Source: DASYYE01 sp035946955 (lineage in GTDB: Bacteria > Actinomycetota > Actinomycetes > Streptosporangiales > Streptosporangiaceae). From it: DNA of 12,920 nucleotides. Positions within the stretch are counted from its first letter, which is position 1. Every line of letters begins with the position of its first letter. Made by a program: the position numbers and the translations under genes. Below the pieces are notes generated by a model. The model saw nothing but the letters and a program-made list of their open reading frames with translations, was not told where the DNA came from and did no database searches. Shown piece by piece: positions 6,300 through 12,920 of the stretch. The DNA is taken from contig DASYYE010000312.1 in the NCBI GenBank assembly GCA_035946955.1, positions 1-12,920 on the forward strand. The letters are read 5' to 3'.

Positions 6300-6532
6300 T
6301 CCCACCCTCGCAAGCACGTAGGTTCCGTTATGCCGGGGACACCACGCCAACGTAACAATTCCCACGGGCCGACGTTTCTCGCACATTGCCCAAATACATC
6401 GGCACTGCCTGTAATGAGCATTCCTGGAGGTGCCCGGACGCTGCCTGGCCGGCAAGTATCCAATGATGGGGGAGCCAACAGCCGGAAACTGCCCCCTCCC
6501 ACGTACCCATTGACACTGAGAAGGTGATGAAC
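6300..6532. promoter_or_regulatory. Divergent control region: P450-1 / alcohol dehydrogenase
   Basis: About 230 bases lie between two outward-facing genes and should hold both promoters. I see no confident -10/-35 pair. TTGACA at 6510-6515 is too close to the start codon to be a -35 box for a normal leader. A 37-codon frame from ATG 6414 ends in TGA at 6525-6527, overlapping an ATG of the dehydrogenase, but it has no RBS. No strong inverted repeat was seen. Confidence 0.45.
6518..6524 (+). promoter_or_regulatory. Ribosome binding site for the alcohol dehydrogenase
   Basis: GAGAAGG ends at 6524. In-frame starts are GTG 6524 (overlaps the RBS), ATG 6527 (only 2 nt away) and GTG 6533 (8 nt away). 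The last has proper spacing and gives MKAAVI, the typical opening of this enzyme family. Confidence 0.6.
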
Positions 6533-7555
6533 GTGAAAGCAGCCGTCATTCCCGAGGTCAACGGGACATGGGAACTGCGCGAGGTGCCAGCCCCGCGGCC
6601 GGGCCCCGGCGACGTCCTCATCAGGGTGCACGCGTGCGGTGTGTGCTTCAACGACGTGCTGGCCACCCGGGGGTACATCCCGTTCCCCGCGTTCAGCCCG
6701 GCGGTCACCGGCCACGAGCCAGTGGGTGAGGTCGTCGAGACCGGGCCGGGCGTGACGACCCGCCAGGCCGGCGACCGCGTCGGCGTCACGTGGGTCCGGG
6801 CCGGCTGCGGCAGGTGCGACTACTGCCGCCGCGGCCTGCCTGTCACCGGCCAGACCGCCATGAACTGCCCGGCGCCGACCGCGACCGGCTTCAGCGTGCC
6901 GGGGGGCCACGCCGAGTACCTAGTCGCGGCCGCGGACCAGACCGTGCTCATCCCGGACGGGCTAGCCTCTGAACTCGCTGCGCCTGTGCTGTGCGCGGGG
7001 TACACGGCCTGGTCGGCACTGCGGGCGGCTGAGCCCTCCCCCACCGACCGGGTGGCCGTGCTCGGAATCGGCGGCCTGGGCCACATGGCCTTGCAGTACT
7101 CCCGGGCCTGCGGGTTCGAGACCATCGCGGTCACCCGCTCACCCGACAAGCATGCGCTCGCCCGTGAACTGGGCGCCGATACCGTCCTCAGCAACGGCAC
7201 CGAACTGCGCGAAGCCGGCGGTGCTGACGTCATCCTGGTGACCGGCCCGTCCCACCGGGCGGCAGCCGAGACCCTCCAGGGCCTGCGGGTCAACGGGCGG
7301 CTGGTGCTCGCCGGGATCGACGGCGCAGAGCCGTTCACCATCCCCCCCGCCATGGCCTACCCGTTCTTCGCCCAAGGCCAGAAGATCATGGGCGCCACGC
7401 ACAATGGCCCGCAGTACCTGGCCGAGGCGCTGACCCTGGTGGCGGCCGGCAAGGTCACCCCCCGGATCGAGGCCTTCTCAGCAGACCACGTCAATGACGC
7501 GGTCGAGCGCACGGCCAAGGGCGAGATCCGCTTCCGCGCTGTCGTCACCTACTGA
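6533..7555 (+). CDS. Zinc-type medium-chain alcohol dehydrogenase
   Basis: The 340-residue protein is a medium-chain dehydrogenase/reductase with the GroES-like catalytic domain first and a Rossmann domain second. Catalytic zinc ligands are C38 (in ACGVCFND), H61-E62 (in GHEPVGEV) and C154 (in PVLCAGYTAW). The structural zinc cysteines are C92, C95, C98 and C112. The nucleotide-binding GIGGLGHMALQ is at 178-188, followed by a strand ending in AVTRSPDK without the acidic residue that favours NAD, so NADP(H) is likely (inference). The family interconverts alcohols and aldehydes or ketones. The gap between the third and fourth structural cysteines is 13 residues instead of the usual 7. Start GTG 6533 is preferred; ATG 6527 would add two residues. 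Its single-gene placement and the nearby class III aminotransferase fit an alcohol-to-amine conversion, unproven. Confidence 0.92.
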   Translation: MKAAVIPEVNGTWELREVPAPRPGPGDVLIRVHACGVCFNDVLATRGYIPFPAFSPAVTGHEPVGEVVETGPGVTTRQAGDRVGVTWVRAGCGRCDYCRRGLPVTGQTAMNCPAPTATGFSVPGGHAEYLVAAADQTVLIPDGLASELAAPVLCAGYTAWSALRAAEPSPTDRVAVLGIGGLGHMALQYSRACGFETIAVTRSPDKHALARELGADTVLSNGTELREAGGADVILVTGPSHRAAAETLQGLRVNGRLVLAGIDGAEPFTIPPAMAYPFFAQGQKIMGATHNGPQYLAEALTLVAAGKVTPRIEAFSADHVNDAVERTAKGEIRFRAVVTY

Positions 7556-7581
7556 CAACGAACGCAGCCGGGCCAGTCCAG

Positions 7582-7620
7582 GCGGCGCGGCGGCCCTCCG
7601 GCTCGCTCAGGCCGCGCCGC
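7582..7620. terminator. 10-bp hairpin between convergent genes
   Basis: GCGGCGCGGC (7582-7591) is the exact reverse complement of GCCGCGCCGC (7611-7620) with a 19-nt loop. It starts 27 nt after the dehydrogenase stop. Its right arm lies in the last codons of the convergent decarboxylase gene. It probably acts as a terminator for the plus-strand dehydrogenase. For the minus-strand operon it lies across the stop codon. Confidence 0.5.
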
Positions 7621-8611
7621 TGTCTGGCAGTGCCAGCCACCAGGGATTGGCCCTGGCCCATTTGATGGTGCCGGCCAGGCCCTGTTCCAGTGGAACCCGG
7701 CACTGGAAGCCAAGCCGCTGGTGCGCCTTGGTGGTGTCGGGCACACGGCGCGCCAGATCCTGATAGGACGCGCCGAGGGCGGTGGCGGTATCCACCGGCT
7801 GGGCCGGGATGGCCGCGTCCGCCAGCTTGGTGATGAGGCAGACTACGGAGGCGACCGTGGTCTCCCGGGTGCTGCCGAGGTTGAAGGCCTCACCCGTGGC
7901 CGCCGGGGATGCTGCAGCGAGCAGCGTGCCCTCGACCGCGTCACCGACATAGGTGAAGCAGCGCGTGTGCCCACCCTGGTCGTAGAGCACCGGCGGCAGG
8001 CCGTTGAGCACCCGGTGCACGGTCCGGCTGACCAGGTAGGCCGGGCGTTGCCGCGGACCGTACACGTTGAAGTAGCGCACCACCGTGGCATCGAGCCCGT
8101 GCTGGCTGACGAATGCGAACGTCAGGTGCTCGGCAAGCCCCTTGCTCGAGGCGTATGCCCACCGGTGGGCGGTGGTCGGCCCGAGCAGGCGGTCGCCGTC
8201 CTCCCGCCAGGGCACGTCCGGGTGCTTGCCGAACACCTCGCTGGTGCTGGCGACCACGACCCGTGCCCCGGTGCGGGCTGCCCGGTCCAGCACGTGGCGG
8301 GTGCCCGAGAAGTTGACGTCGATGACCTCCAGTGGGCGGGCCAGGTAGCGGTCCACGCCCACCACCGCCGCCAGGTGGTAGACGACCTCGGTCCCGGCGG
8401 TGACCGCTTCGGCCACCCTGTCCGGGTCACGCACGTCCCCCGCGACGTACCTGACGTCAGCGGTGTTGCCTGCTGGGCCGTATGGCACGGTGGCGTCTGG
8501 CACGGCGGCGTCGAAGACGGTGACCTCGGCGCCACGTGCCAGCAGAGCTGACACGAGGTGGCTGCCGATGAACCCGCAGCCTCCTGTCACGACCGCCCGC
8601 ACCGCACTCAT
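7607..8611 (-). CDS. Extended SDR: probable NDP-uronate decarboxylase (UXS/ArnA-like)
   Basis: The 334-residue protein is an extended short-chain dehydrogenase acting on a nucleotide sugar. It has the NAD-binding VTGGCGFIGSH (8-18), the substrate-site TSE (123-125), the catalytic pair Y153 and K157 in YASSK, the RYFNVYGPRQRP stretch (179-190), and R217 in HTRCFTYV. A Glu in the TSE site plus this Arg are the marks of UDP-glucuronate decarboxylases (UXS, ArnA C-terminal domain), and HRWAYASSK resembles ArnA more than the YDEGKR of UXS. With the dehydrogenase just upstream, the likely product is a UDP-pentose (UDP-xylose or its 4-keto form). A UDP-uronate 4-epimerase is the main alternative. 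The start is ATG 8609-8611, 10 nt after the preceding stop, with a weak RBS, so translational coupling is likely. It is the last gene of the operon. Confidence 0.88.
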   Translation of the reverse strand: MSAVRAVVTGGCGFIGSHLVSALLARGAEVTVFDAAVPDATVPYGPAGNTADVRYVAGDVRDPDRVAEAVTAGTEVVYHLAAVVGVDRYLARPLEVIDVNFSGTRHVLDRAARTGARVVVASTSEVFGKHPDVPWREDGDRLLGPTTAHRWAYASSKGLAEHLTFAFVSQHGLDATVVRYFNVYGPRQRPAYLVSRTVHRVLNGLPPVLYDQGGHTRCFTYVGDAVEGTLLAAASPAATGEAFNLGSTRETTVASVVCLITKLADAAIPAQPVDTATALGASYQDLARRVPDTTKAHQRLGFQCRVPLEQGLAGTIKWARANPWWLALPDSGAA

Positions 8612-8621
8612 AGGGCTCTGC

Positions 8622-9953
8622 TCACCGCCCGACCCCCCGGTAGGTGAAGCCAAGCCTGCGGAACGCAGCGATCTGCTCTTTGGCGAAGTAGGCACGCCCG
8701 TCCATGATCAGGCACGGCCTCGCCACCGGCAGCTCCGCGAAGTCGATCTTCTCGAACTCGCGGTGGAGTGCGAAGACCGCCAGGCAGTCGGCGCCCCGCA
8801 CCGCGTCCTGAAGAGACTCGGCAGGCCGGATGCCGAGCAGCGCCTCGGCCTGGGCGCAGTCCGCGAGCGGGTCGTAGACGCGGACGTCCACTCCGGCCGC
8901 CACCAGCGTGGCGACCGCGTCGGCTACCGGGGTGGCACGCAGGTCACCGGTGTTGTTCTTGAAGGCCAGCCCGAGCACGGCCACGACGCAGCCGGCAGGG
9001 TCCTTCCCAGCCGCACCCAGCTCCTCGACGATCAGGCGGGCGGTGTAGGCGGGCATGCCCGCGTTGACCTTGCGGCTCACCTGGGTGGTAGCGAGGTCCA
9101 GGCCACGGCGGCGGGCGGAGTGCCAGACCATCCACGGGTCCTTGGTCAGGCAGGAGCCGCCCACCCCCACGCTGGGCAGCAGGATGTTGACCTTGCCCTC
9201 ACCCTTGGGGATGGAGTTGGCCGCGGCGATCACGTCGAGCACGTCCACGCTGAACAGTGCGCAGAACTTGGCCAGTTCGTTGGCCATGGCGATGTTGAGG
9301 TCGATCCACCAGTTGTCGGCCAGCTTGACGATCTCGGCGGCCTCCAGCGAGTCCTGCCCCAATACACTCACGCCGAGCGCGCGCCGCCAGAACCGGGCGG
9401 CCGCAGTCGTGCTGTCCGGGTCGATGCCACCCACCACGATCGGGAAGGTCCGCAGGTCGGCCAGGGCGTTGCCTTCGGCCATCCGCTCCGGGCAGAAGGC
9501 CAGCTTGAAGTCCACGCCACCCCGCAGCCCACCCGCTTCCAGCAGGGGCAGGGCCACACCGCGGGTGGTGCCAGGTGGGACAGTGCTCTTGAGCACCAGC
9601 AACTGTCCCGGGCGCAGATGGGGGGCCAGCGACTCGCAGGCACCACGCAGCTGCGTATCGGCCAGCGAGCCATCGTCGCGCACCGGGGTCCCGACCGCGA
9701 TCAGCACCACATCCGCTCCAGCCACGTCCTGGTAGGCGGTGGTGACCCGCAGCCTGCCCGCGGCCATGGCCCTGAAGAGAACCTCCTCGAGTTCGTGCTC
9801 ACGAAACCGGCAGGACCCCCGGTTCAGTTCCGCGACCAGCAGCTCATCGGTGTCGATGCCGACGACGCTGGTGCCGCGCTCGGCCAGGGCCGCCGCGATG
9901 CACGACCCGACGTAACCGAGGCCGATCACGGCCACATGCAGGCTCTCGGACAC
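8622..9953 (-). CDS. UDP-glucose/NDP-sugar 6-dehydrogenase
   Basis: The 443-residue protein fits the UDP-glucose/UDP-ManNAc dehydrogenase family, which oxidises C6 of a nucleotide hexose twice to the uronate with 2 NAD. The three domains are visible: N-terminal Rossmann with IGLGYVG (10-16) and the LIAVGTP (84-90) and KSTVPPGT (122-129) motifs; central helices EIVKLADNWW...MANELA with K210 and N214; catalytic C268 in GVGGSCLTKDP with K271 and D272; and the C-terminal UDP-binding domain with GLAFKNNTGDLRATP, where the usual Asp before Asp-Leu-Arg is Gly. Pairing with a decarboxylase candidate immediately downstream matches CalS8/CalS9-type and plant-like UDP-xylose routes. The start is GTG 9951-9953, 6 nt after the P450-2 stop, without a strong RBS, suggesting translational coupling. 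UDP-glucose is the most likely substrate by context; N-acetylhexosamine is not excluded. Confidence 0.92.
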   Translation of the reverse strand: MSESLHVAVIGLGYVGSCIAAALAERGTSVVGIDTDELLVAELNRGSCRFREHELEEVLFRAMAAGRLRVTTAYQDVAGADVVLIAVGTPVRDDGSLADTQLRGACESLAPHLRPGQLLVLKSTVPPGTTRGVALPLLEAGGLRGGVDFKLAFCPERMAEGNALADLRTFPIVVGGIDPDSTTAAARFWRRALGVSVLGQDSLEAAEIVKLADNWWIDLNIAMANELAKFCALFSVDVLDVIAAANSIPKGEGKVNILLPSVGVGGSCLTKDPWMVWHSARRRGLDLATTQVSRKVNAGMPAYTARLIVEELGAAGKDPAGCVVAVLGLAFKNNTGDLRATPVADAVATLVAAGVDVRVYDPLADCAQAEALLGIRPAESLQDAVRGADCLAVFALHREFEKIDFAELPVARPCLIMDGRAYFAKEQIAAFRRLGFTYRGVGR

Positions 9954-9959
9954 CGGTGG

Positions 9960-11192
9960 CTACCACGTCACCGGGAAAGCCAGCAGCCGCTGGACGGTCC
10001 CGTCGTTGTAGGCCGGGACCTCCTCGACCGGCAGCGTGCAGCGCAGTGTGGGGAACCGTGTGACCAGGCCCTGCAATGCGATCTCCAGTTCCAGGCGGGC
10101 GAGGTTGCGGCCGAGGCAGTGGTGGATGCCGAAGCTGAACGCCAGGTGGTGGCTGGGCGGCCGGGTCACATCCAGCTCGTGGGGGTGTGAGGTGACACCC
10201 GGGTCGAGGTTGGCGCCCGCGAAACTGATGAGCATGCCATCACCTGCCTTGATCACCTGGCCCGCGACCTCGATGTCGGCCGTGGCGACCCGTGCGAGCT
10301 GCTCCACCGGCGACACGTAGCGCAGCAGCTCCTCGATCGCGCCAGGCACCAGGCCGGGGTCGGCGGCGAGGGCCGCGTACTGGCCTGGTTCACCGAGCAG
10401 GGCCAGCACCCCGAGCGCGATCATGGAGGTACTCGTGACGGTGCCGGCCACGAGGATCGCCAGCGCGAACTGGGTCAGCTCCTCACGGGTGGTGTGGCCG
10501 GTGCGCAAGTGCGCGCCGATCAGGTCATCGACCAGGCCGTTGCCCGGGCTGGCCGTTTTCGTGGTGATCAGCCGGTCGAGATAGCCGGTCAGTTCGGCCA
10601 TGGCCTCGTCCGCGTGGTCCGGGTCGAACAATGCCCTGGCTGGTCCTTCGAAGGCGTTGCGCTCCCCGTAGGGGACACCGAGGAACACGCACACGACCTT
10701 CATGGGGACCGGCGTGGCGAACGCGGTCATCAGGTCGGCCGGCGGACCCTGACGGGCCATGTCGTCCAGGAGCGAGTCGACGATCCGCTGGATCTCGGGA
10801 CGGTGCACCGCGACCCGCCTGACCGTGAAGCTCGGCGTCAGCAACTGACGCTGCCGGGTGTGCTCAGGTGGGTCCACGCCGAACAGTGCCCCCGCGAACC
10901 CGCCCTCTTCCTCCTGGGCCATCTCCCGGGTGGCACGCATGTGGAGGTGGCGCTCGTCGATCACGGGGTAGTCGGGGAAGTCCGCGCGGCTGGAGTTGCG
11001 CTGATCGGCCAGGAGCGCGCGCCCTTCGGCGGGCCCCGTCACCAGCCAGGTCGAGCGGCCGTCGTACAGCCGGACCCGGGTTACCGGCCCTGGCTCCCGG
11101 AACCGCGCGGTCCCGGCGGAGGGCCGGTACGGGCACTCGCGTTGGAGTGGGTAGCCCAGCAGGTCCACCTGGCTGTCCGTGGGAGCGGTCAT
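9960..11192 (-). CDS. Cytochrome P450 (P450-2) lacking the I-helix acid
   Basis: The 410-residue protein is a soluble bacterial P450 with C-helix HTRQRQLL (111-118), ExxR E288-R291, and the heme loop FSFGIHHCLG with cysteine C359. The I-helix reads VAGTVTSTS (248-256): the alcohol T253 is present, but the preceding acid (Asp/Glu in nearly all oxygenating P450s) is V252, encoded by GTC, one base from GAC. That residue helps proton delivery for O-O cleavage, so the enzyme may work by an altered mechanism, or be weak or non-oxygenating. It closely resembles P450-3, with over half of residues identical by eye in the shared C-terminal 190 residues, including the same end PVTW. The ATG (11190-11192) overlaps the stop of the upstream TIM-barrel gene as ATGA, a classic coupled junction. 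An upstream in-frame extension to 11402 belongs to that other gene and is not used. Confidence 0.95.
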   Translation of the reverse strand: MTAPTDSQVDLLGYPLQRECPYRPSAGTARFREPGPVTRVRLYDGRSTWLVTGPAEGRALLADQRNSSRADFPDYPVIDERHLHMRATREMAQEEEGGFAGALFGVDPPEHTRQRQLLTPSFTVRRVAVHRPEIQRIVDSLLDDMARQGPPADLMTAFATPVPMKVVCVFLGVPYGERNAFEGPARALFDPDHADEAMAELTGYLDRLITTKTASPGNGLVDDLIGAHLRTGHTTREELTQFALAILVAGTVTSTSMIALGVLALLGEPGQYAALAADPGLVPGAIEELLRYVSPVEQLARVATADIEVAGQVIKAGDGMLISFAGANLDPGVTSHPHELDVTRPPSHHLAFSFGIHHCLGRNLARLELEIALQGLVTRFPTLRCTLPVEEVPAYNDGTVQRLLAFPVTW

Positions 11193-12310
11193 CGGCGGGC
11201 CGCCTGGAAACCGATGTGGGCGTAGTAGTCGGCGATCGCGTGAAAGGACTCTTTCGGCTCGAACCGGTAGGCCGAGGCCGGGTCTCCGAAGTCGTCCCGG
11301 ATGGTCTTCACGATCGCCATGCTCGCCGTGTCGAGGTCGAGACGCTGGTCGGGGTTGTGCGGGTGGGTCGGGTGGATGAACTCCGAGACCGCCGCACCGC
11401 ACACTCCGGCCTGCTCGAAGATGTCGAACATCTTCAGGTGGTAGGCGGCCTGGGAACCCTCGTCACGCGCATACCCGGGCAGGATCGTGGGCGCCGGCCC
11501 CGACCTGTCGACGATGTCCCAGAAGAAGAACGCCTTGTCCTCGGACTCGGCGTAGGTGGCGGTGCCGAACTCGGCGATCAGGACCGGCTTCCCCCACCTG
11601 CGGTATGCGCCGATCCCGGCGAGGTGCTGCGCGGCAGACCTGGGCGCGGGGATGTACTGGTACATGATCCCGATGAAGTCGAACGGCTCCCAGTCGACCT
11701 GCTCGAACGGGGCGGCTGAGTAGCTGAGGGCGCCGTGGAAACGCTGCCGCGCCACCGCGGCTGCCTCACCGAGGAACTTGTTCAGCCGGGGTGCCGCCTC
11801 GGTCATGTCCACGGTCCCGGTAGGGACCAGCAGGTGGTGGTCGGCGTCGGCGTACACGTTCGCCATCCGCTCGTGGTACTGCCCGCCAGCCACGATGCCC
11901 GGTGTGAAGATGAGGTGCACCGCGCCGATCGTGAGGCCGATCTGGCCGCCCTGGCGCCGCAGCGACTCGGCGAGCCGCGCACCCTCCGCCACATGGTCGA
12001 GGACGTCGGCCTGGGGGCGGTCCGCCAGCCGTGGCTGCAGCCACACGTGCATCCCGCGGTCGAGCGCGGCCTGGGCGGTCTCGGCCAGCCGGGCGAAATC
12101 GCTGCCGTAGACGGTGATCGAGTTGCAGTTGAGCTGGTCGCTGATGGCCGATACTTCTTCGAGCATCTGCGAGGTGCTCCACACCGACCGCGACAGCGGG
12201 CCCTGGCCGGTCTCGAAGTTGGTGCCCGTGTCATAGGCGACGCCACGGTAGGAGAGCCCCGGGCCGTTGCCTCTGCCGTTGTCGCGGCTGCCATTGTGCG
12301 AGTCAGACAT
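11189..12310 (-). CDS. Glycoside-hydrolase-like TIM-barrel protein, cytosolic
   Basis: I do not recognise a named gene. The 373-residue protein reads as a single (beta/alpha)8 barrel: LSYRGVAYDTGTNF (19-32), NSITVYGSD (63-71), MHVWLQPRL (87-95), IGLTIGAVHLIFTPGIV (124-140), DFIGIMYQY (211-219), then KPVLIAEFGTATY (241-253). E247 is placed like the nucleophile at the end of strand 7 in clan GH-A glycosidases. I see no clear partner acid at strand 4, so hydrolase activity is uncertain. The N-terminus is Gly/Asn/Asp-rich, without a signal peptide, so it acts in the cytosol and probably not on a wall polymer. From memory, actinomycete relatives are sometimes labelled abortive infection protein; I could not check this. 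The start is ATG 12308-12310 with AGGAAGGAG upstream; a GTG at 12335-12337 overlapping the P450-3 stop is the alternative. Confidence 0.75.
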   Translation of the reverse strand: MSDSHNGSRDNGRGNGPGLSYRGVAYDTGTNFETGQGPLSRSVWSTSQMLEEVSAISDQLNCNSITVYGSDFARLAETAQAALDRGMHVWLQPRLADRPQADVLDHVAEGARLAESLRRQGGQIGLTIGAVHLIFTPGIVAGGQYHERMANVYADADHHLLVPTGTVDMTEAAPRLNKFLGEAAAVARQRFHGALSYSAAPFEQVDWEPFDFIGIMYQYIPAPRSAAQHLAGIGAYRRWGKPVLIAEFGTATYAESEDKAFFFWDIVDRSGPAPTILPGYARDEGSQAAYHLKMFDIFEQAGVCGAAVSEFIHPTHPHNPDQRLDLDTASMAIVKTIRDDFGDPASAYRFEPKESFHAIADYYAHIGFQAARR

Positions 12311-12314
12311 GCTG

Positions 12315-12323
12315 CTCCTTCCT
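12315..12323 (-). promoter_or_regulatory. Ribosome binding site of the TIM-barrel gene
   Basis: On the minus strand AGGAAGGAG lies 4 nt before ATG 12308-12310, in the short space after the P450-3 stop. It favours this ATG over the GTG at 12335-12337, which overlaps that stop but has no such site. Confidence 0.6.
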
Positions 12324-12333
12324 CGGTGCCGTG

Positions 12334-12920
12334 TCACCAGGTCACCGGCAGCTCATAGAGCCGCTGCAGCGTCCCGTCGTTGTTGTTGCTGGGCAGTTGC
12401 TCAGTGGGCAGCGTCACGCGCAGGTTGGGGAAGCGGCGGGTCAGCGCGCTGAAGGCGACGTCGAGCTCCAGCCGGGCCAGGTTGTCGCCTGGGCAGCGGT
12501 GGATGCCGTGGCTGAAGGAAAAGCTCGGCTTGGGCGGCCGCCGGATGTCGAAATCATCGGGCTGGGCCGTGGACGCCGGGTCGAAGTTCACCCCGGCGCA
12601 GCTGATGAGGATGCCATCGCCGGACTTGATGACCTGCTCGGGGAACTCGATGTCCTCGACGGCCACCCGGGCGAACGCCTCGACCAGCGACACGTACCGC
12701 AGGATCTCCTCGACCGCACCGGGGATCAGGCCCGGGTCCGCGCACAGGGCTTCCCACTGGTCGCGGTGGTCGAGCAGGGCCAGTGTGCCCAGTGAGATCA
12801 CGTTGGTGGTGGTGTCGGTGCCCGCGACCAGCATGGCCATGGCGATGTGGACGAGCTCGTCGCGGGTGACCGTGCCCTTGTGGAGGTGGTTGACGATCAG
12901 GTCGTCGATCAGCCCGACGA
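12334..12920 (-). CDS. Cytochrome P450 (P450-3), 5' part beyond the window
   Basis: The frame is open to the right edge, giving 194 C-terminal residues of a P450; the N-terminal half lies outside. Visible are DDLI...TRDELVHIAMAMLVAG leading into the I-helix AGTDTT with an intact acid-alcohol pair, ExxR in VEEILRYVS, and the heme loop FSHGIHRCPGDNLARLE with its cysteine; Pro follows the Cys where Leu is usual. The end, DGTLQRLYELPVTW, matches that of P450-2, so the two are paralogues, probably from a duplication, now split by the TIM-barrel gene. An internal ATG at 12840 lies within the I-helix region and is not the start. It is the most upstream visible gene of the five-gene minus-strand operon. 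Confidence 0.95.
   Translation of the reverse strand, partial: VGLIDDLIVNHLHKGTVTRDELVHIAMAMLVAGTDTTTNVISLGTLALLDHRDQWEALCADPGLIPGAVEEILRYVSLVEAFARVAVEDIEFPEQVIKSGDGILISCAGVNFDPASTAQPDDFDIRRPPKPSFSFSHGIHRCPGDNLARLELDVAFSALTRRFPNLRVTLPTEQLPSNNNDGTLQRLYELPVTW

Noticed and set aside
6510..6515. TTGACA resembling a -35 box upstream of the alcohol dehydrogenase
   Set aside because: It lies 17-23 nt before the likely start codon, so a promoter here would begin transcription inside the gene.
6414..6527. A 37-codon plus-strand frame ending TGATG over a dehydrogenase start, resembling a leader peptide
   Set aside because: No ribosome binding site precedes ATG 6414 and the peptide has no regulatory codon run; the overlap with ATG 6527 may be chance.
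8400..10190. Very long plus-strand open frame (596 codons) opposite the sugar and P450 genes
   Set aside because: It is the antisense shadow of high-GC coding DNA; the minus strand encodes clear dehydrogenase, decarboxylase and P450 motifs over the same bases.
1..12920. CRISPR array, tRNA/rRNA genes, transposase or insertion-sequence ends
   Set aside because: No regularly spaced direct repeats, no tRNA-like cloverleaf and no transposase reading frame were seen; the only tandem repeats are the 16-bp triplet before the methyltransferase and the 9-bp pair after P450-1.

Overview
The window is high-GC DNA with GC-rich third codon positions, GTG/TTG starts, strong GGAGG-type ribosome binding sites and tightly packed oxidative and sugar-tailoring genes. 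This points to an actinomycete (Streptomyces, Pseudonocardiales or a relative; the genus cannot be read from the sequence). It looks like an accessory or tailoring segment of a natural-product biosynthetic gene cluster. No polyketide synthase, NRPS, glycosyltransferase, regulator, transporter or flavin reductase lies inside the window, so the product class cannot be read directly.

Layout, left to right. (A) 1-2628, minus strand: an acyl-CoA-dehydrogenase-fold flavin monooxygenase, an SgcJ/EcaC-type NTF2-fold protein and a CCoAOMT-type O-methyltransferase, transcribed in that order. The methyltransferase leader carries a 13-bp hairpin and a triplicated ribosome-binding-site repeat, and a 10-bp hairpin lies at the left edge. 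(B) 2629-4212: a divergent control region, then a class III PLP aminotransferase on the plus strand, closed by a perfect 14-bp terminator hairpin. (C) 4296-6299, minus strand: a small YCII (DGPF-type) protein and a cytochrome P450 (here P450-1), separated by a 336-bp gap that contains hairpins. (D) 6300-7555: a second divergent region, then a plus-strand zinc-type alcohol dehydrogenase. (E) 7607-12920, minus strand: one tight five-gene operon that enters from the right edge. Its order is P450-3 (partial), a cytosolic TIM-barrel glycoside-hydrolase-like protein, P450-2, a UDP-glucose-6-dehydrogenase-type enzyme and an ArnA/UXS-like NDP-uronate decarboxylase candidate. Junctions are 4-nt overlaps or gaps of 6-23 nt.

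Working model (inference). The dehydrogenase and decarboxylase pair would convert UDP-glucose to UDP-glucuronate and then to a UDP-pentose, as in the pentose branches of calicheamicin-type and AT2433-type pathways. The alcohol dehydrogenase and class III aminotransferase could convert an alcohol to an amine. The flavin monooxygenase, three P450s and the O-methyltransferase would oxidise and methylate the scaffold. The oddest points are P450-2, whose I-helix has Val where the conserved acid of the acid-alcohol pair should be, and the non-secreted glycosidase-like protein translationally coupled between two paralogous P450 genes.
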